Source: JBMOKU01 sp049324315
GTDB lineage: Bacteria; Bacillota; Clostridia; Peptostreptococcales; Thermotaleaceae
Assembly (NCBI GenBank): GCA_049324315.1
Contig: JBMOKU010000022.1
Location: 1 to 64,000, forward strand
DNA length: 64,000 bases
Direction of reading: 5' to 3'
The translations under genes and the position numbers were made by a program. Each line of letters opens with the position of its first letter. The stretch's first letter is position 1. Under the pieces are notes generated by a model. That model did no database searches, had not been told where the DNA came from, and worked only from the letters and a program-made list of their open reading frames with translations. Positions 15,626-24,462 of this stretch are shown here, piece by piece.

Positions 15626-16573
15626 CTAATCTTCACTAGGTTTCAAGCCTAAGCCAAGTTCTTCTAGCTTTTGTTGTACTTCTTCAAGGGATTTCTTACC
15701 GAGATTTCTTACCTTCATCATATCTTCTTCTGACTTATCAGTAAGCTCTTCTACTGTATTGATCCCTGCTCTCTTCAAACAATTATATGATCTTACAGAT
15801 AGATCAAGTTCTTCAATGGTCATCTCAAGAACTTTTTCCTTCTTGTCTTCTTCTTTTTCTACCATGATTTCTACATTATCAATATGTTCCGTAAGGGTAA
15901 TGAACAGATTTAAGTGTTCATTCATAATCTTAGCCCCTAAAGAAGCAGCCTCATCTGGCTTGATACTTCCATTTGTCCATAGTTCCAATGTAAGTTTGTC
16001 ATAGTCTGTAACCTGACCTACCCTGGTATTCTCCACATAGTAGCTCACTTTATTCACTGGAGTATAGATGGAATCTACGGGAATCACACCGATAGGCATG
16101 TTATCTGTTTTATTGTTCTCAGCAGCAACATAACCTCTTCCCCTGGAAAGAGATAACTCCATAACCAGCTTTGCATCTTCTTCGAGGGTAGCAATGTATA
16201 GATCAGGATTTAATATCTCTACATCCGCGTCGGCGATGATATCTCCAGCAGTTACTTTTCCTGGCCCCCGTGCATCAATACGTACCACCTTTTGTCCATC
16301 AGCGTACATTTTGGCTGACAGGGACTTCAGGTTTAGGATAATCTCTGTAACATCTTCTTTAACTCCAGGAACTGTTGAAAACTCATGGAGTACACCATCA
16401 ATCTTTATCCACTGTACAGCTACACCAGGTAAAGATGATATTAATATCCTTCGTAGACTGTTTCCAAGTGTAATACCATAACCTCTTTCCAAAGGCTCAA
16501 CGACAAACTTACCGTACGTATTATCCGGACTCATTTCTACGCATTCAATCTTCGGCTTTTCTATTTCTATCAT
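15626..16573 (-). CDS. rpoA: DNA-directed RNA polymerase subunit alpha
   Basis: RNA polymerase assembly subunit, 315 residues. The N-terminal domain (about 1-230) dimerises and holds beta and beta prime; it includes GYGITLGNSLRRILISSLPG (29-48). An acidic linker (EEDKKEKV) leads to the C-terminal domain (about 248-308; SVRSYNCLKRAGINTVEEL), which contacts promoter UP elements and activators. It sits between rpsD and rplQ, as in other Firmicutes. Confidence 0.98.
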   Translation of the reverse strand: MIEIEKPKIECVEMSPDNTYGKFVVEPLERGYGITLGNSLRRILISSLPGVAVQWIKIDGVLHEFSTVPGVKEDVTEIILNLKSLSAKMYADGQKVVRIDARGPGKVTAGDIIADADVEILNPDLYIATLEEDAKLVMELSLSRGRGYVAAENNKTDNMPIGVIPVDSIYTPVNKVSYYVENTRVGQVTDYDKLTLELWTNGSIKPDEAASLGAKIMNEHLNLFITLTEHIDNVEIMVEKEEDKKEKVLEMTIEELDLSVRSYNCLKRAGINTVEELTDKSEEDMMKVRNLGKKSLEEVQQKLEELGLGLKPSED

Positions 16574-16643
16574 ATTACTAGACCCTCCTTATAAGTTTTA
16601 TATCTATACACTACGAGGGTAACTGATTCTAATTGTTTGCAGA

Positions 16644-17264
16644 TTATCTTGAGTATAACTCTACGATTAAGTGTTCTGCTAGTGGAATGTCTATATCTTC
16701 TCTAGTAGGCAGTGCTACCACTTTTCCCTCTAGTTTTTCAAAATCTACTTGTACCCAGTTTGGTACGTTTGGAGCCGCTTCTGCAGCTTCCTTAAATTTT
16801 GCTGAACTGATGCTTTTTTCTTTCACTTTAATCACATCACCAACAGAAATGATATAGGATGGAATATCTACTTTCTTTCCGTTAAGTGTAAAGTGTCCAT
16901 GGGTAACCAATTGTCTTGCTTCTTTTCTAGAAGCTGCCAAACCCATTCTATATACAACATTATCTAATCTTGTTTCCAAGATTCTTAATAAATTATCCCC
17001 AGTAATTCCTGGCTGATGCTCAGCCATATCAAAATACTTTCTAAACTGTGTTTCAAGAAGACCATAGAATCTCTTTGCTTTTTGCTTTTCTCTTAACTGT
17101 AATCCATAGTTAGACAATTTTTTTCTGCCTTGTCCATGCTGTCCAGGCGCATAGCCTCTTCTTGATACTGCACATTTATCTGAATAGCATCTTTCGCCTT
17201 TTAAATATAACTTCTGTCCTTCTCTACGACAAAGTCTGCAGGAAGGTCCTGTATATCTAGCCAT
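16644..17264 (-). CDS. rpsD: 30S ribosomal protein S4
   Basis: Primary 16S rRNA-binding assembly protein, 206 residues. Four cysteines near the N-terminus (C9, C12, C26, C31) make this the zinc-binding form. The S4 RNA-binding domain is about 97-160 (RLDNVVYRMGLA). In Bacillus S4 represses its own gene; here rpsD is inside the alpha operon, 24 bp after rpsK. A leader before rpsM (18159-18218) is a candidate S4 target. Confidence 0.98.
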   Translation of the reverse strand: MARYTGPSCRLCRREGQKLYLKGERCYSDKCAVSRRGYAPGQHGQGRKKLSNYGLQLREKQKAKRFYGLLETQFRKYFDMAEHQPGITGDNLLRILETRLDNVVYRMGLAASRKEARQLVTHGHFTLNGKKVDIPSYIISVGDVIKVKEKSISSAKFKEAAEAAPNVPNWVQVDFEKLEGKVVALPTREDIDIPLAEHLIVELYSR

Positions 17265-17288
17265 TATTCTTGCACCTCCTAATCTCCA

Positions 17289-17690
17289 TTATACTCTTCT
17301 ACGTTTTGGCGGTCTGCAGCCATTGTGTGGAATTGGTGTTACGTCTTTGATCAAATTGATTTCAAGACCTGCAGCTTGTAATGAACGGATTGCAGCTTCA
17401 CGGCCTGAACCCGGTCCCTTTACATATACTTCAATCGTTTTTAATCCATGCTCCATTGCAGTTTTAGCAGCTGCCTCAGCAGCCATCTGCGCAGCGAATG
17501 GCGTAGATTTTCTTGAACCTTTAAATCCTAGTCCGCCTGCACTGGCCCATGAAATTGCGTTACCTTGAAGATCTGTAAGGGTAACGATTGTATTATTAAA
17601 CGTAGATTGGATATGTGCTTGCCCACGTTCTATATTTTTACGTTCGCGTCTTCTTTTACGAACTTTTTTAACAGCTTTTTTTGCTACCAA
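17289..17690 (-). CDS. rpsK: 30S ribosomal protein S11
   Basis: Small-subunit platform protein near the mRNA exit. A TTG at 17690 is chosen as start: it lies 9 nt after AGGAGG and gives the normal S11 N-terminus (VAKKAVKKVRKRRRE; 133 residues). A GTG three codons upstream (17699) directly abuts the ribosome-binding site and is less likely. Family core HIQSTFNNTIVTLTD and the C-terminal basic end PHNGCRPPKRRRV are present. It lies between rpsM and rpsD. Confidence 0.96.
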   Translation of the reverse strand: MVAKKAVKKVRKRRRERKNIERGQAHIQSTFNNTIVTLTDLQGNAISWASAGGLGFKGSRKSTPFAAQMAAEAAAKTAMEHGLKTIEVYVKGPGSGREAAIRSLQAAGLEINLIKDVTPIPHNGCRPPKRRRV

Positions 17691-17709
17691 CGCATTCACC
17701 CTCCTTTAA

Positions 17710-18081
17710 CTATTTCTTCTTCTTACGTCCTACAGTCTTTCTTGGACCTTTTCTTGTTCTCGCATTTGTTTTCGTTCTTTGTCCCCTTACTGGAAGACCT
17801 TTTCTGTGACGGATACCTCTGTAGCATCCAATCTCTTTTAATCTCTTGATGTTTAAAGCGATTTCTCTTCTTAAATCACCTTCTACTGTGTAGTCACCAT
17901 CAATGATTTGTCTTAACTTACCTACTTCGTCTTCTGTAAGATCTCTAACTCTTGTATCAGGATTGATTCCGGATTTTTCTAATATCATATTTGAAGTTTT
18001 TCTACCAATACCGAAGATGTATGTTAATCCAATCTCTACTCTCTTCTCTCTTGGTAAGTCAACGCCTGCAATTCTTGCCAT
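17710..18081 (-). CDS. rpsM: 30S ribosomal protein S13
   Basis: Head protein that bridges to L5 and contacts the P-site tRNA; 123 residues. It starts ARIAGVDLPREKRVEIGLTY and has the HRKGLPVRGQRTKTNARTRK region and a lysine-rich tail (VGRKKKK). First gene of the alpha operon. A 206-bp gap with a hairpin leader separates it from rpmJ, where most spc/alpha neighbours are 10-30 bp apart. Confidence 0.98.
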   Translation of the reverse strand: MARIAGVDLPREKRVEIGLTYIFGIGRKTSNMILEKSGINPDTRVRDLTEDEVGKLRQIIDGDYTVEGDLRREIALNIKRLKEIGCYRGIRHRKGLPVRGQRTKTNARTRKGPRKTVGRKKKK

Positions 18082-18158
18082 TTAATTTTACACCTCCTAA
18101 ATGTGTGCTCATACAAGAAACCTTCTTATGCTGCTCTAAAATGATATATTTTCATATC

Positions 18159-18218
18159 AGCTATAAGCTATTTAATGATAAGATGCTATCATTAAACTCA
18201 GCCGCTCGCTTATAGGCT
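18159..18218 (-). promoter_or_regulatory. hairpin leader between rpmJ and rpsM (candidate ribosomal-protein target)
   Basis: In RNA sense of the minus strand an outer pairing (18208-18215 with 18161-18168, CTATAAGC/GCTTATAG) encloses an unpaired segment and a perfect 10-bp hairpin (TTTAATGATA/TATCATTAAA; 18187-18196 with 18171-18180). There is no T run, so it is not a terminator. Because alpha-operon leaders are S4 targets in other bacteria, this is a candidate autoregulatory element; that link is inference. Confidence 0.45.
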
Positions 18219-18287
18219 AATATTCAAAAGCTAAGAATACAATATCTAACATGACAAAATACTAGCTGTATTTAAGCATAAGCTAGC

Positions 18288-18401
18288 CTAACCTTGTTTT
18301 TGTTTATGCTTTGGGTTTTCGCAGATAACCATAACTCTACCTTTTCTCTTGATTATCTTGCATTTTTCACATATCGGTTTAACTGATGGTCTAACCTTCA
18401 C
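18288..18401 (-). CDS. rpmJ: 50S ribosomal protein L36
   Basis: Very short protein of 37 residues, starting with GTG after GGAGGG. The sequence begins MKVRPSVKPICEKCKII and ends PKHKQKQG. Zinc ligands C11, C14, C27 and H32 make it the zinc-binding form. It lies 16 bp after infA in the standard order infA-rpmJ-rpsM. Confidence 0.97.
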   Translation of the reverse strand: MKVRPSVKPICEKCKIIKRKGRVMVICENPKHKQKQG

Positions 18402-18417
18402 TGTTATCCCTCCTTAA

Positions 18418-18636
18418 TCACTTACCACGCCAGGTTATTCTGCCTCTTGTTAAGTCGTAGGGTGATAGCTCTAATGTTACCTTATCACCTGGTAATATTC
18501 TAATAAAATTCATCCGCAGTTTTCCGGAAATATGTGCTAATATCTCATGTCCATTGTCCAGTTTTACTTTAAACATGGCATTCGGCAGAGCTTCTACGAC
18601 AGTGCCCTGAACCTCAATCACATCACTTTTTGCCAT
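18418..18636 (-). CDS. infA: translation initiation factor IF-1
   Basis: Single S1/OB-fold protein of 72 residues that occupies the A site during initiation. The sequence (VIEVQGTVVEALPNAMFKV ... ISGKLRMNFIRILPGD) is canonical and full-length. It lies between the KOW protein and rpmJ in the spc-alpha junction. Confidence 0.98.
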   Translation of the reverse strand: MAKSDVIEVQGTVVEALPNAMFKVKLDNGHEILAHISGKLRMNFIRILPGDKVTLELSPYDLTRGRITWRGK

Positions 18637-18664
18637 TAGGAAATCAAACCTCCTATTTCCTGGG

Positions 18665-18952
18665 TTAACTCAGTCCCAGTTTTTCCAGTTCACGCCTCAG
18701 AAGTAGATTGTTTACCTTCTCGTCATTCTCAAGCCTATTTTTTATCTCATCGCTTATCATGTTGTATTTTGTCAAGTGTTTGACTTTCTTTTTCTTAGGT
18801 TTATCAACCTTTCTCAAGTCACCGTCTACCAGTAACACATATTGTTCATCGACAATATCTACGACGACAAAAACTCTTCCTCTGTCTCTGCCAGCTTTCG
18901 ATTTAACCACTTGACCTATGACTAATTCGTTGGTAGTATCCACCTGATTCAC
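18665..18952 (-). CDS. KOW-domain RNA-binding protein (L14e-like)
   Basis: Protein of 95 residues with an N-terminal KOW/L14e-like fold (VIGQVVKSKAGRDRGRVFVVVDIVDEQYVLLVDGDLRKV), a lysine-rich strand (KPKKKKVKHL) and a C-terminal helix pair. A homologue is commonly found between map and infA in Firmicutes (YbzG in Bacillus). The fold suggests rRNA or ribosome binding; its role is not established. It lies 11 bp after map and is probably translated with it. Confidence 0.88.
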   Translation of the reverse strand: MNQVDTTNELVIGQVVKSKAGRDRGRVFVVVDIVDEQYVLLVDGDLRKVDKPKKKKVKHLTKYNMISDEIKNRLENDEKVNNLLLRRELEKLGLS

Positions 18953-18963
18953 CTCTTTACCTG

Positions 18964-19713
18964 CTACAAATGGCTGGTTAGAATAATGGGATCTCCTTTG
19001 GTAATTGCAACAGTATGCTCATAGTGGGCTGACTTCTTGTTATCCAACGTGACTACTGTCCAGTTATCCAACAAAGTCCTTACTTTATATGTCCCTATGT
19101 TAACCATCGGCTCGATGGCCAAGACCATACCTTCTCGCAGCCTTGGACCTTTTCCCGGAGGGCCAAAGTTCGGTATCTGAGGGTCCTCATGCATATTCTG
19201 TCCAATCCCATGTCCTACAAAGTCCCTTACCACAGAAAACCCATTTGCCTCCACATAGGATTGTACGGCATGAGAGATGTCTGATAATCTGCTGCCTTCT
19301 CTGCAAAACTTGAGACCTTCATAAAAACTCTGTCGTGTTACTTCGATAAGACGTAAAGCTTCGTCGTCCACCGTTCCTACGCCATGGGTTTTCGCAGCAT
19401 CTCCATAATAACCATTGTAGATCGTCCCAATATCGATACTAATAATATCGCCATCTTTTAAGGTTTTTAACCCAGGTATTCCGTGGACTACTTCTTCGTT
19501 TACTGATGCACATATGCTTGCAGGAAATCCGTGATAGCCTTTAAAAGCCGGTATTGCTCCATGCTTCACAATCTCTCTTTCCGCGATTTCGTCCAATTCC
19601 TTTGTCGTGATACCAGGTCGAATAACTTCCTTTAGCACTTCATGGACATGGGCTACAATTTTCCCTGCTTCCCGCATGTATTCAATTTCCTTGTTTGATT
19701 TTATGATGATCAT
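18964..19713 (-). CDS. map: methionine aminopeptidase, type I
   Basis: Removes the N-terminal methionine from new proteins; 249 residues. The five metal ligands of the pita-bread fold are visible in context: D95 and D106 (SIDIGTIYNGYYGDAAKT), H169 (GHGIG), E202 (AIEP) and E233 (YEHTVAI). Residue H78 (VVHGIPG) is the conserved active-site histidine. It starts 4 bp after adk in the usual secY-adk-map order. Confidence 0.97.
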   Translation of the reverse strand: MIIIKSNKEIEYMREAGKIVAHVHEVLKEVIRPGITTKELDEIAEREIVKHGAIPAFKGYHGFPASICASVNEEVVHGIPGLKTLKDGDIISIDIGTIYNGYYGDAAKTHGVGTVDDEALRLIEVTRQSFYEGLKFCREGSRLSDISHAVQSYVEANGFSVVRDFVGHGIGQNMHEDPQIPNFGPPGKGPRLREGMVLAIEPMVNIGTYKVRTLLDNWTVVTLDNKKSAHYEHTVAITKGDPIILTSHL

Positions 19714-19717
19714 TTTT

Positions 19718-20362
19718 CTACGCCCCTAAAGCAGCAACCACATCTTCAAAGACTTTATCGATGTCTTGTTCTCCATCTATTGTTGCAATGATTCCCTTAT
19801 TTGTATAGTACGCGATGAGTGGCTGCGTTTCATTTAGATAAACTTCGATTCTCGTAGAAACTGTCTCTTCATTATCATCAGCCCGTTGATATAAAGTACC
19901 ACCACATTTATCACAGACAGCCTCTCTTGTAGGAGGATTAAACTTCACATGATAAGTCGCTCCACAGTCTTTACAGATTCTTCTGCCGACAGCTCTTTCG
20001 ACCAGTACATTTTTATCAACGGATATATTGATTACTTTATCTAAAGCCATATTCATATGCTCTAATACCCGATCAAGGGCTTCTGCTTGATTCACTGTTC
20101 TAGGGAACCCGTCCAAAAGGAATCCTTCTTGGCAATCTTGTTGGCTTAATCGATCTTCCACAATTGCAACAACCAGTTCATCCGGAACCAAAAGACCTTT
20201 GTCCATGTATTCCTTTGCTTTCTTACCAAGTTCAGTTCCCTCTTTGATGTTTTTTCTGAAAATATCCCCCGTTGAAATATGGGGTATATGATATCTTTCT
20301 ACGATTCCTGAAGCCTGTGTACCTTTACCTGCTCCTGGAGGGCCTAATAAGATCAATCTCAT
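19718..20362 (-). CDS. adk: adenylate kinase, zinc-containing lid
   Basis: Converts ATP + AMP to 2 ADP; 214 residues. The P-loop is GPPGAGKGT (7-15) and the AMP-site motif DGFPRT is present near 84-89. The long lid holds CKDC (130-133) and CDKC (150-153), four cysteines forming the zinc site typical of Gram-positive enzymes. It follows secY. Confidence 0.97.
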   Translation of the reverse strand: MRLILLGPPGAGKGTQASGIVERYHIPHISTGDIFRKNIKEGTELGKKAKEYMDKGLLVPDELVVAIVEDRLSQQDCQEGFLLDGFPRTVNQAEALDRVLEHMNMALDKVINISVDKNVLVERAVGRRICKDCGATYHVKFNPPTREAVCDKCGGTLYQRADDNEETVSTRIEVYLNETQPLIAYYTNKGIIATIDGEQDIDKVFEDVVAALGA

Positions 20363-20417
20363 GATACCATCTCCCAGTTTTTATATTCATAGGCAGCGGG
20401 GGATATCCCCCTTACCC

Positions 20418-21698
20418 CTATTTATTTAAGAATCCTTGATAGTGTCTCATCATCATTTGTGCTTCAATTTGCTTCATCGTTTCAAGGGCAACCCCAACAG
20501 CGATTAGTAGGGATGTACCGCCAAACGCCATTTGAATACTGGTAAATCTCATGATAATGGTTGGCATAACCGCGATCAATGCAAGGAATAATGCTCCTGC
20601 CAATGTGATTCTGTTTAACACTCTTTCAAGGTATTCTGCAGTTGGCTTTCCAGGTCTGATTCCAGGAATGAAACCGCCATGCTTTTTCATATTCTCTGCC
20701 ACTTCTGATGGATTAAAGGTAACCGCTGTATAGAAGTACGTGAAGAATATAATCAGCAGCATATCCAAAATTGAATATATCCAGACACCAGGATTACCTC
20801 CTGGAGACAACCATTTCTGAACCCAAGCTGAGAACGCGCCGCCTTGGAAGAAATATGTCAATGTCAGTGGGAACTGTAAAAGTGAGATTGCAAAGATTAC
20901 AGGAATAACCCCTGCTTGATTCACCTTTAGTGGAATGTGTGTACTGTGTCCACCGTACATTTTTCTTCCAACAACTCTCTTCGCATACTGCACAGGTATT
21001 TTTCTTTGTCCTTGTTGAATGGCTACAACGCCTGCTATAATAACTACAGCTAAAACAGCGAAGATAATTAGCGAGATAATATTAATTTCTCCGATGTTAA
21101 ACTTTTGAAAAGTCTGTGCTACGCCTACTGGTATTCTTGATATGATACCCCCGAAGATAATCAAGGATATACCATTTCCAATCCCATTTTCAGTAATCTG
21201 TTCACCTAGCCACATTAAGAATGCTGTTCCTGCTGTTAACGTTAAAACAACAACAGATACTGTCCAAATATCGGTGCTGATCAGTGCACTTCTAAATAAG
21301 CCTACACTTACACCAATCGCTTGGATAATCGCTAATACGACAGTACCATATCTTGTAAACTGAGCTATCTTCTTTCTACCCTCTTCTCCTTCTCGGGCTA
21401 AGGCTTCGAGGCTTGGTATAGCTATTGTTAAAAGTTGAAGAATGATTGATGCTGTAATGTAAGGTGATATACTCAATGCAAAGATTGTGAACTGTCCAAA
21501 CGCTCCACCGGAAATCATGTTGAAAAAGCTGAATAGGTTATTTTCAGTCTGACTGAAAATACTTGCCAAAGCTGCCTTATTGATTCCTGGCACAGGTATG
21601 GTGGATCCTAATCTAAATATAATCAGCATCAAAAGCGTAAATAACATTCTTTTTCTCAAATCAGGAATTTTCCAAGCATTTCTTAGGGTAGATAACAC
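20418..21698 (-). CDS. secY: protein translocase subunit SecY
   Basis: Channel subunit of the SecYEG translocon, 426 residues with ten predicted membrane helices. It starts MLSTLRNAWKIPDLRKRMLFTL; the plug region and the cytoplasmic loops that bind SecA or ribosomes (for example KRVVGRKMYGGHSTHIPLKV) are conserved. It follows rplO with one base between, indicating translational coupling. The partner SecE gene is at 47157-47375. Confidence 0.98.
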   Translation of the reverse strand: MLSTLRNAWKIPDLRKRMLFTLLMLIIFRLGSTIPVPGINKAALASIFSQTENNLFSFFNMISGGAFGQFTIFALSISPYITASIILQLLTIAIPSLEALAREGEEGRKKIAQFTRYGTVVLAIIQAIGVSVGLFRSALISTDIWTVSVVVLTLTAGTAFLMWLGEQITENGIGNGISLIIFGGIISRIPVGVAQTFQKFNIGEINIISLIIFAVLAVVIIAGVVAIQQGQRKIPVQYAKRVVGRKMYGGHSTHIPLKVNQAGVIPVIFAISLLQFPLTLTYFFQGGAFSAWVQKWLSPGGNPGVWIYSILDMLLIIFFTYFYTAVTFNPSEVAENMKKHGGFIPGIRPGKPTAEYLERVLNRITLAGALFLALIAVMPTIIMRFTSIQMAFGGTSLLIAVGVALETMKQIEAQMMMRHYQGFLNK

Positions 21699-21699
21699 G

Positions 21700-22140
21700 T
21701 TAGATCACCTCTGCCTTTCCTCCAGCAGCTTCGATTTTCTCAATAGCTGATTGGCTGAATTTATGGGCTTGTATGGATAATTTCTTCTGTAATTCACCAT
21801 CACCTAGAATCTTAACACCATCAACAACTTTTTTGATAATTCCTGTCTCTAAAAGAAGTTCAGGCGTTACCATTGTACCATCTTCAAAAACATTGAGGGT
21901 ATCAATATTCACGATTGTCCATTCTTTCTTAAAAGGATTGTTAAACCCTCTCTTTGGCAATCTTCTGTAAATCGGCATCTGTCCACCTTCAAATCCAGGT
22001 CTTACACCGCCGCCGCTTCTAGCATTTTGACCTTTGTGGCCTTTACCACCGGTTTTACCTTGTCCAGATCCGGTACCTCTACCAAGTCTTTTTCTATCTT
22101 TAACAGAACCCTCTGCCGGTCTTAACTCATGTAATCTCAT
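21700..22140 (-). CDS. rplO: 50S ribosomal protein L15
   Basis: Large-subunit assembly protein of 146 residues with the glycine-rich N-terminal extension GRGTGSGQGKTGGKGHKGQ (about 20-38) that threads into 23S rRNA, and the C-terminal globular domain. It lies in the standard order rpmD-rplO-secY. Confidence 0.98.
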   Translation of the reverse strand: MRLHELRPAEGSVKDRKRLGRGTGSGQGKTGGKGHKGQNARSGGGVRPGFEGGQMPIYRRLPKRGFNNPFKKEWTIVNIDTLNVFEDGTMVTPELLLETGIIKKVVDGVKILGDGELQKKLSIQAHKFSQSAIEKIEAAGGKAEVI

Positions 22141-22157
22141 GGCTACACCTCCTTAAA

Positions 22158-22340
22158 CTATATTTCTTCAACTGCCACCAGATGTCTCACTTGATGAACC
22201 ATTCCTCTTGTCTGTGGGTTGTCTGGCATTTCTACAACTTGTCTGATCTTCTTAAGTCCTAATGCTTTCATTGTCAATTTATGTTGAGGCTTTATTCCGA
22301 TTGTACTCTTTACTTGCGTGATTTTTAATTTGTTAGCCAA
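22158..22340 (-). CDS. rpmD: 50S ribosomal protein L30
   Basis: Small protein of 60 residues, canonical (LKITQVKSTIGIKPQHKLTMKALGL). Bacterial L30 lies near 5S and 23S rRNA domain II. It is 12 bp after rpsE. Confidence 0.97.
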   Translation of the reverse strand: MANKLKITQVKSTIGIKPQHKLTMKALGLKKIRQVVEMPDNPQTRGMVHQVRHLVAVEEI

Positions 22341-22352
22341 GGCATTTCCCCC

Positions 22353-22859
22353 CTAACCTAGTAGTTCCTCTACAGATTTTCCTCTTAATCTTGCTACTTC
22401 TTCAACAGTCTTAAGCTGTCTTAAACCTTCCATTGTTGCATTAACCATATTACGTGAGTTATTTGTACCTAAGGATTTTGCCCTAACATCCTTAATTCCT
22501 GCAAGCTCTAACACCGCACGAACAGGACCGCCGGCAATAACTCCTGTACCTTCCTTAGCTGGCATGATCAATACATTACCTGCTCCAAAATGACCTTGTA
22601 TTGGATGTGGAATTGTCGTTCCAACCCGTGGTACGTGGATTAGGTTTTTCTTTGCATCCTGAATTCCTTTACGGATAGCATCTGGAATCTCCATTGCTTT
22701 ACCTGTTCCGATTCCAACATGTCCGTTCTCATCACCAACAACTACTAAAGCACTAAATCTAAAGGTTCTACCACCTTTTACAACCTTTGTTACACGTCCT
22801 ATGTTTACAACTGTCTCTTTCAAGTCCAGTTTGTTAGCATCTATACGTTCACGTCGCAT
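22353..22859 (-). CDS. rpsE: 30S ribosomal protein S5
   Basis: Fidelity and mRNA-entry protein of 168 residues. The N-terminal dsRNA-binding-like domain (about 12-75; VNIGRVTKVVKGGRTFRFSA, VGIGTGKA) and the C-terminal domain (VLELAGIKDVRAKSLGTNN) are intact. It is 17 bp after rplR. Confidence 0.98.
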   Translation of the reverse strand: MRRERIDANKLDLKETVVNIGRVTKVVKGGRTFRFSALVVVGDENGHVGIGTGKAMEIPDAIRKGIQDAKKNLIHVPRVGTTIPHPIQGHFGAGNVLIMPAKEGTGVIAGGPVRAVLELAGIKDVRAKSLGTNNSRNMVNATMEGLRQLKTVEEVARLRGKSVEELLG

Positions 22860-22876
22860 TTATTTCCCTCCTTCTG

Positions 22877-23245
22877 TTAGAATTGTAGTCCTGCTTCTCT
22901 TGCACCTTCTGCTAATTCTTTTACTCTGCCATGATAAATATATCCGCCTCTGTCAAATACAACTTGACTGATACCTTTTTCTACGGCTTTCTTTCCAATC
23001 GCCAAGCCAACTGCTTTAGCTGCTTCTTTATTGCCTGTTCCATTTACTCCACCTTTAACTTCTTGGTCTAAAGTAGAAGCAGAAACGAGCGTATGTCCTG
23101 TCGTATCGTCAATGATTTGTGCGTACATATTTGTTAAGCTTCTGTATATACTTAATCTTGGACGCTCAGGAGTTCCAACGACTTTTCTACGTACTCTTAC
23201 GTGTCTTACTTTTCTTTTGCTGTTTTTACTCTCCTTTTGAATCAC
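22877..23245 (-). CDS. rplR: 50S ribosomal protein L18
   Basis: 5S rRNA-binding protein, 122 residues. It has a basic N-terminus (KRKVRHVRVRRKVVGTPERPRLSIYRS) and the conserved end FDRGGYIYHGRVKELAEGAREAGLQF. It lies between rplF and rpsE. Confidence 0.98.
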   Translation of the reverse strand: MIQKESKNSKRKVRHVRVRRKVVGTPERPRLSIYRSLTNMYAQIIDDTTGHTLVSASTLDQEVKGGVNGTGNKEAAKAVGLAIGKKAVEKGISQVVFDRGGYIYHGRVKELAEGAREAGLQF

Positions 23246-23262
23246 TTCATTTCACTCCTTTC

Positions 23263-23805
23263 CTACTTCTTACCTGTTTTACCTTCCTTACGTCTGATAA
23301 CTTCATCAGCATATTTAATACCTTTGCCTTTATATGGCTCCGGCTCTCTCCACTCTCTGATCTTAGCTGCATAGTTACCTACCAACTGCTTGCTGATGCC
23401 TTTAACGATGATCTCATTTTGTGTAGGTACTTCTGTCGTAATACCCTCTGGATCAATCATTTCAACTGGATGAGAGAAGCCTAATGTTAGGTTGAGTTTG
23501 TTCCCTTGCTTCGCTGCACGATATCCAACCCCAACAATTTGTAGCTTCTTTTCATATCCTTGTGTTACGCCAACAACCATATTATTGATCAAAGAACGGC
23601 TCAAACCATGAAGCGCTCTGTGAATTTTGTTATTTGTAGGTCTTTCAACCGTTAATACACCATTTTCAACTGTAATCTTAATATCTTTGTTGATTTGCTC
23701 CGTTAACTGTCCCTTAGGCCCTTTTACTGTCACGAAGTTTTTGCTATCTACAATAACTTCTACGCCTTGAGGAACCGTAATCGGCTGCTTACCTATTCTT
23801 GACAT
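23263..23805 (-). CDS. rplF: 50S ribosomal protein L6
   Basis: Large-subunit protein at the base of the factor-binding stalk, 180 residues, made of two repeated domains. The C-terminal signature EPYKGKGIKYADEVIRRKEGK is complete. It is 30 bp after rpsH with a GGAGG ribosome-binding site. Confidence 0.98.
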   Translation of the reverse strand: MSRIGKQPITVPQGVEVIVDSKNFVTVKGPKGQLTEQINKDIKITVENGVLTVERPTNNKIHRALHGLSRSLINNMVVGVTQGYEKKLQIVGVGYRAAKQGNKLNLTLGFSHPVEMIDPEGITTEVPTQNEIIVKGISKQLVGNYAAKIREWREPEPYKGKGIKYADEVIRRKEGKTGKK

Positions 23806-23835
23806 TTCTGCACCTCCTATGCCTTAAACTATCTA

Positions 23836-24234
23836 TTACCATACGTAGCAGATTACTTCTCCGCCAACTCCTAGTCTTCTAGCTTCTTTGTCAGTAATAA
23901 TCCCGTTGGATGTAGAAAGGATAGCGACTCCTAAACCACCTAGTACCTTTGGTACATCATCCCTCTTCGCGTATACTCTCAAACCTGGTTTTGAGATTTT
24001 CTTGATACCGCTAATGATTTTTTCATTGTTGTTTCCATATTTCAACTGCATTCTGATAATTCCTTGCTTACCGTCCTCAATTACATCAAAGCCTTTGATA
24101 AAGCCTTCGTTCATTAATATCTCAGCAATCGCCTTTTTCATATTTGAAGCAGGAACATCAACAGTATCGTGTTTCACTGTATTTGCATTTCTAATGCGTG
24201 TAAGCATATCTGCAATAGGATCTGTCATTGTCAT
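23836..24234 (-). CDS. rpsH: 30S ribosomal protein S8
   Basis: 16S rRNA central-domain assembly protein, 132 residues, starting MTMTDPIADMLTRIRNAN. The C-terminal signature STSNGIITDKEARRLGVGGE is present. In E. coli S8 is the repressor of the spc operon; no S8-like mRNA site was recognised here. Confidence 0.98.
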   Translation of the reverse strand: MTMTDPIADMLTRIRNANTVKHDTVDVPASNMKKAIAEILMNEGFIKGFDVIEDGKQGIIRMQLKYGNNNEKIISGIKKISKPGLRVYAKRDDVPKVLGGLGVAILSTSNGIITDKEARRLGVGGEVICYVW

Positions 24235-24261
24235 GGTAATAATACCTCCTTCCTTATGTTT

Positions 24262-24447
24262 CTACCAACTTGCCTTCTTAACGCCTGGTATTTGGCCTTT
24301 GTATGCTAATTCTCTAAAACAAATACGGCACACACCGAATTTTCTAAGATAAGCATGTGGTCTTCCGCAAATTCTGCATCTATTGTACTCTCTTGTTGAA
24401 AATTTTTGTTTTCTAGCTTGCTTAATTTTAAGAGCTTTTCTAGCCAC
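24262..24447 (-). CDS. rpsN: 30S ribosomal protein S14, zinc type (S14Z)
   Basis: Short S14 of 61 residues with a zinc ribbon: C24-x2-C27 (CRIC) and C40-x2-C43 (CRIC), the zinc-dependent form. It lies between rplE and rpsH in spc order. A zinc-independent paralogue is not in this window. Confidence 0.98.
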   Translation of the reverse strand: MARKALKIKQARKQKFSTREYNRCRICGRPHAYLRKFGVCRICFRELAYKGQIPGVKKASW

Positions 24448-24462
24448 TATTTTCCCTCCTCA

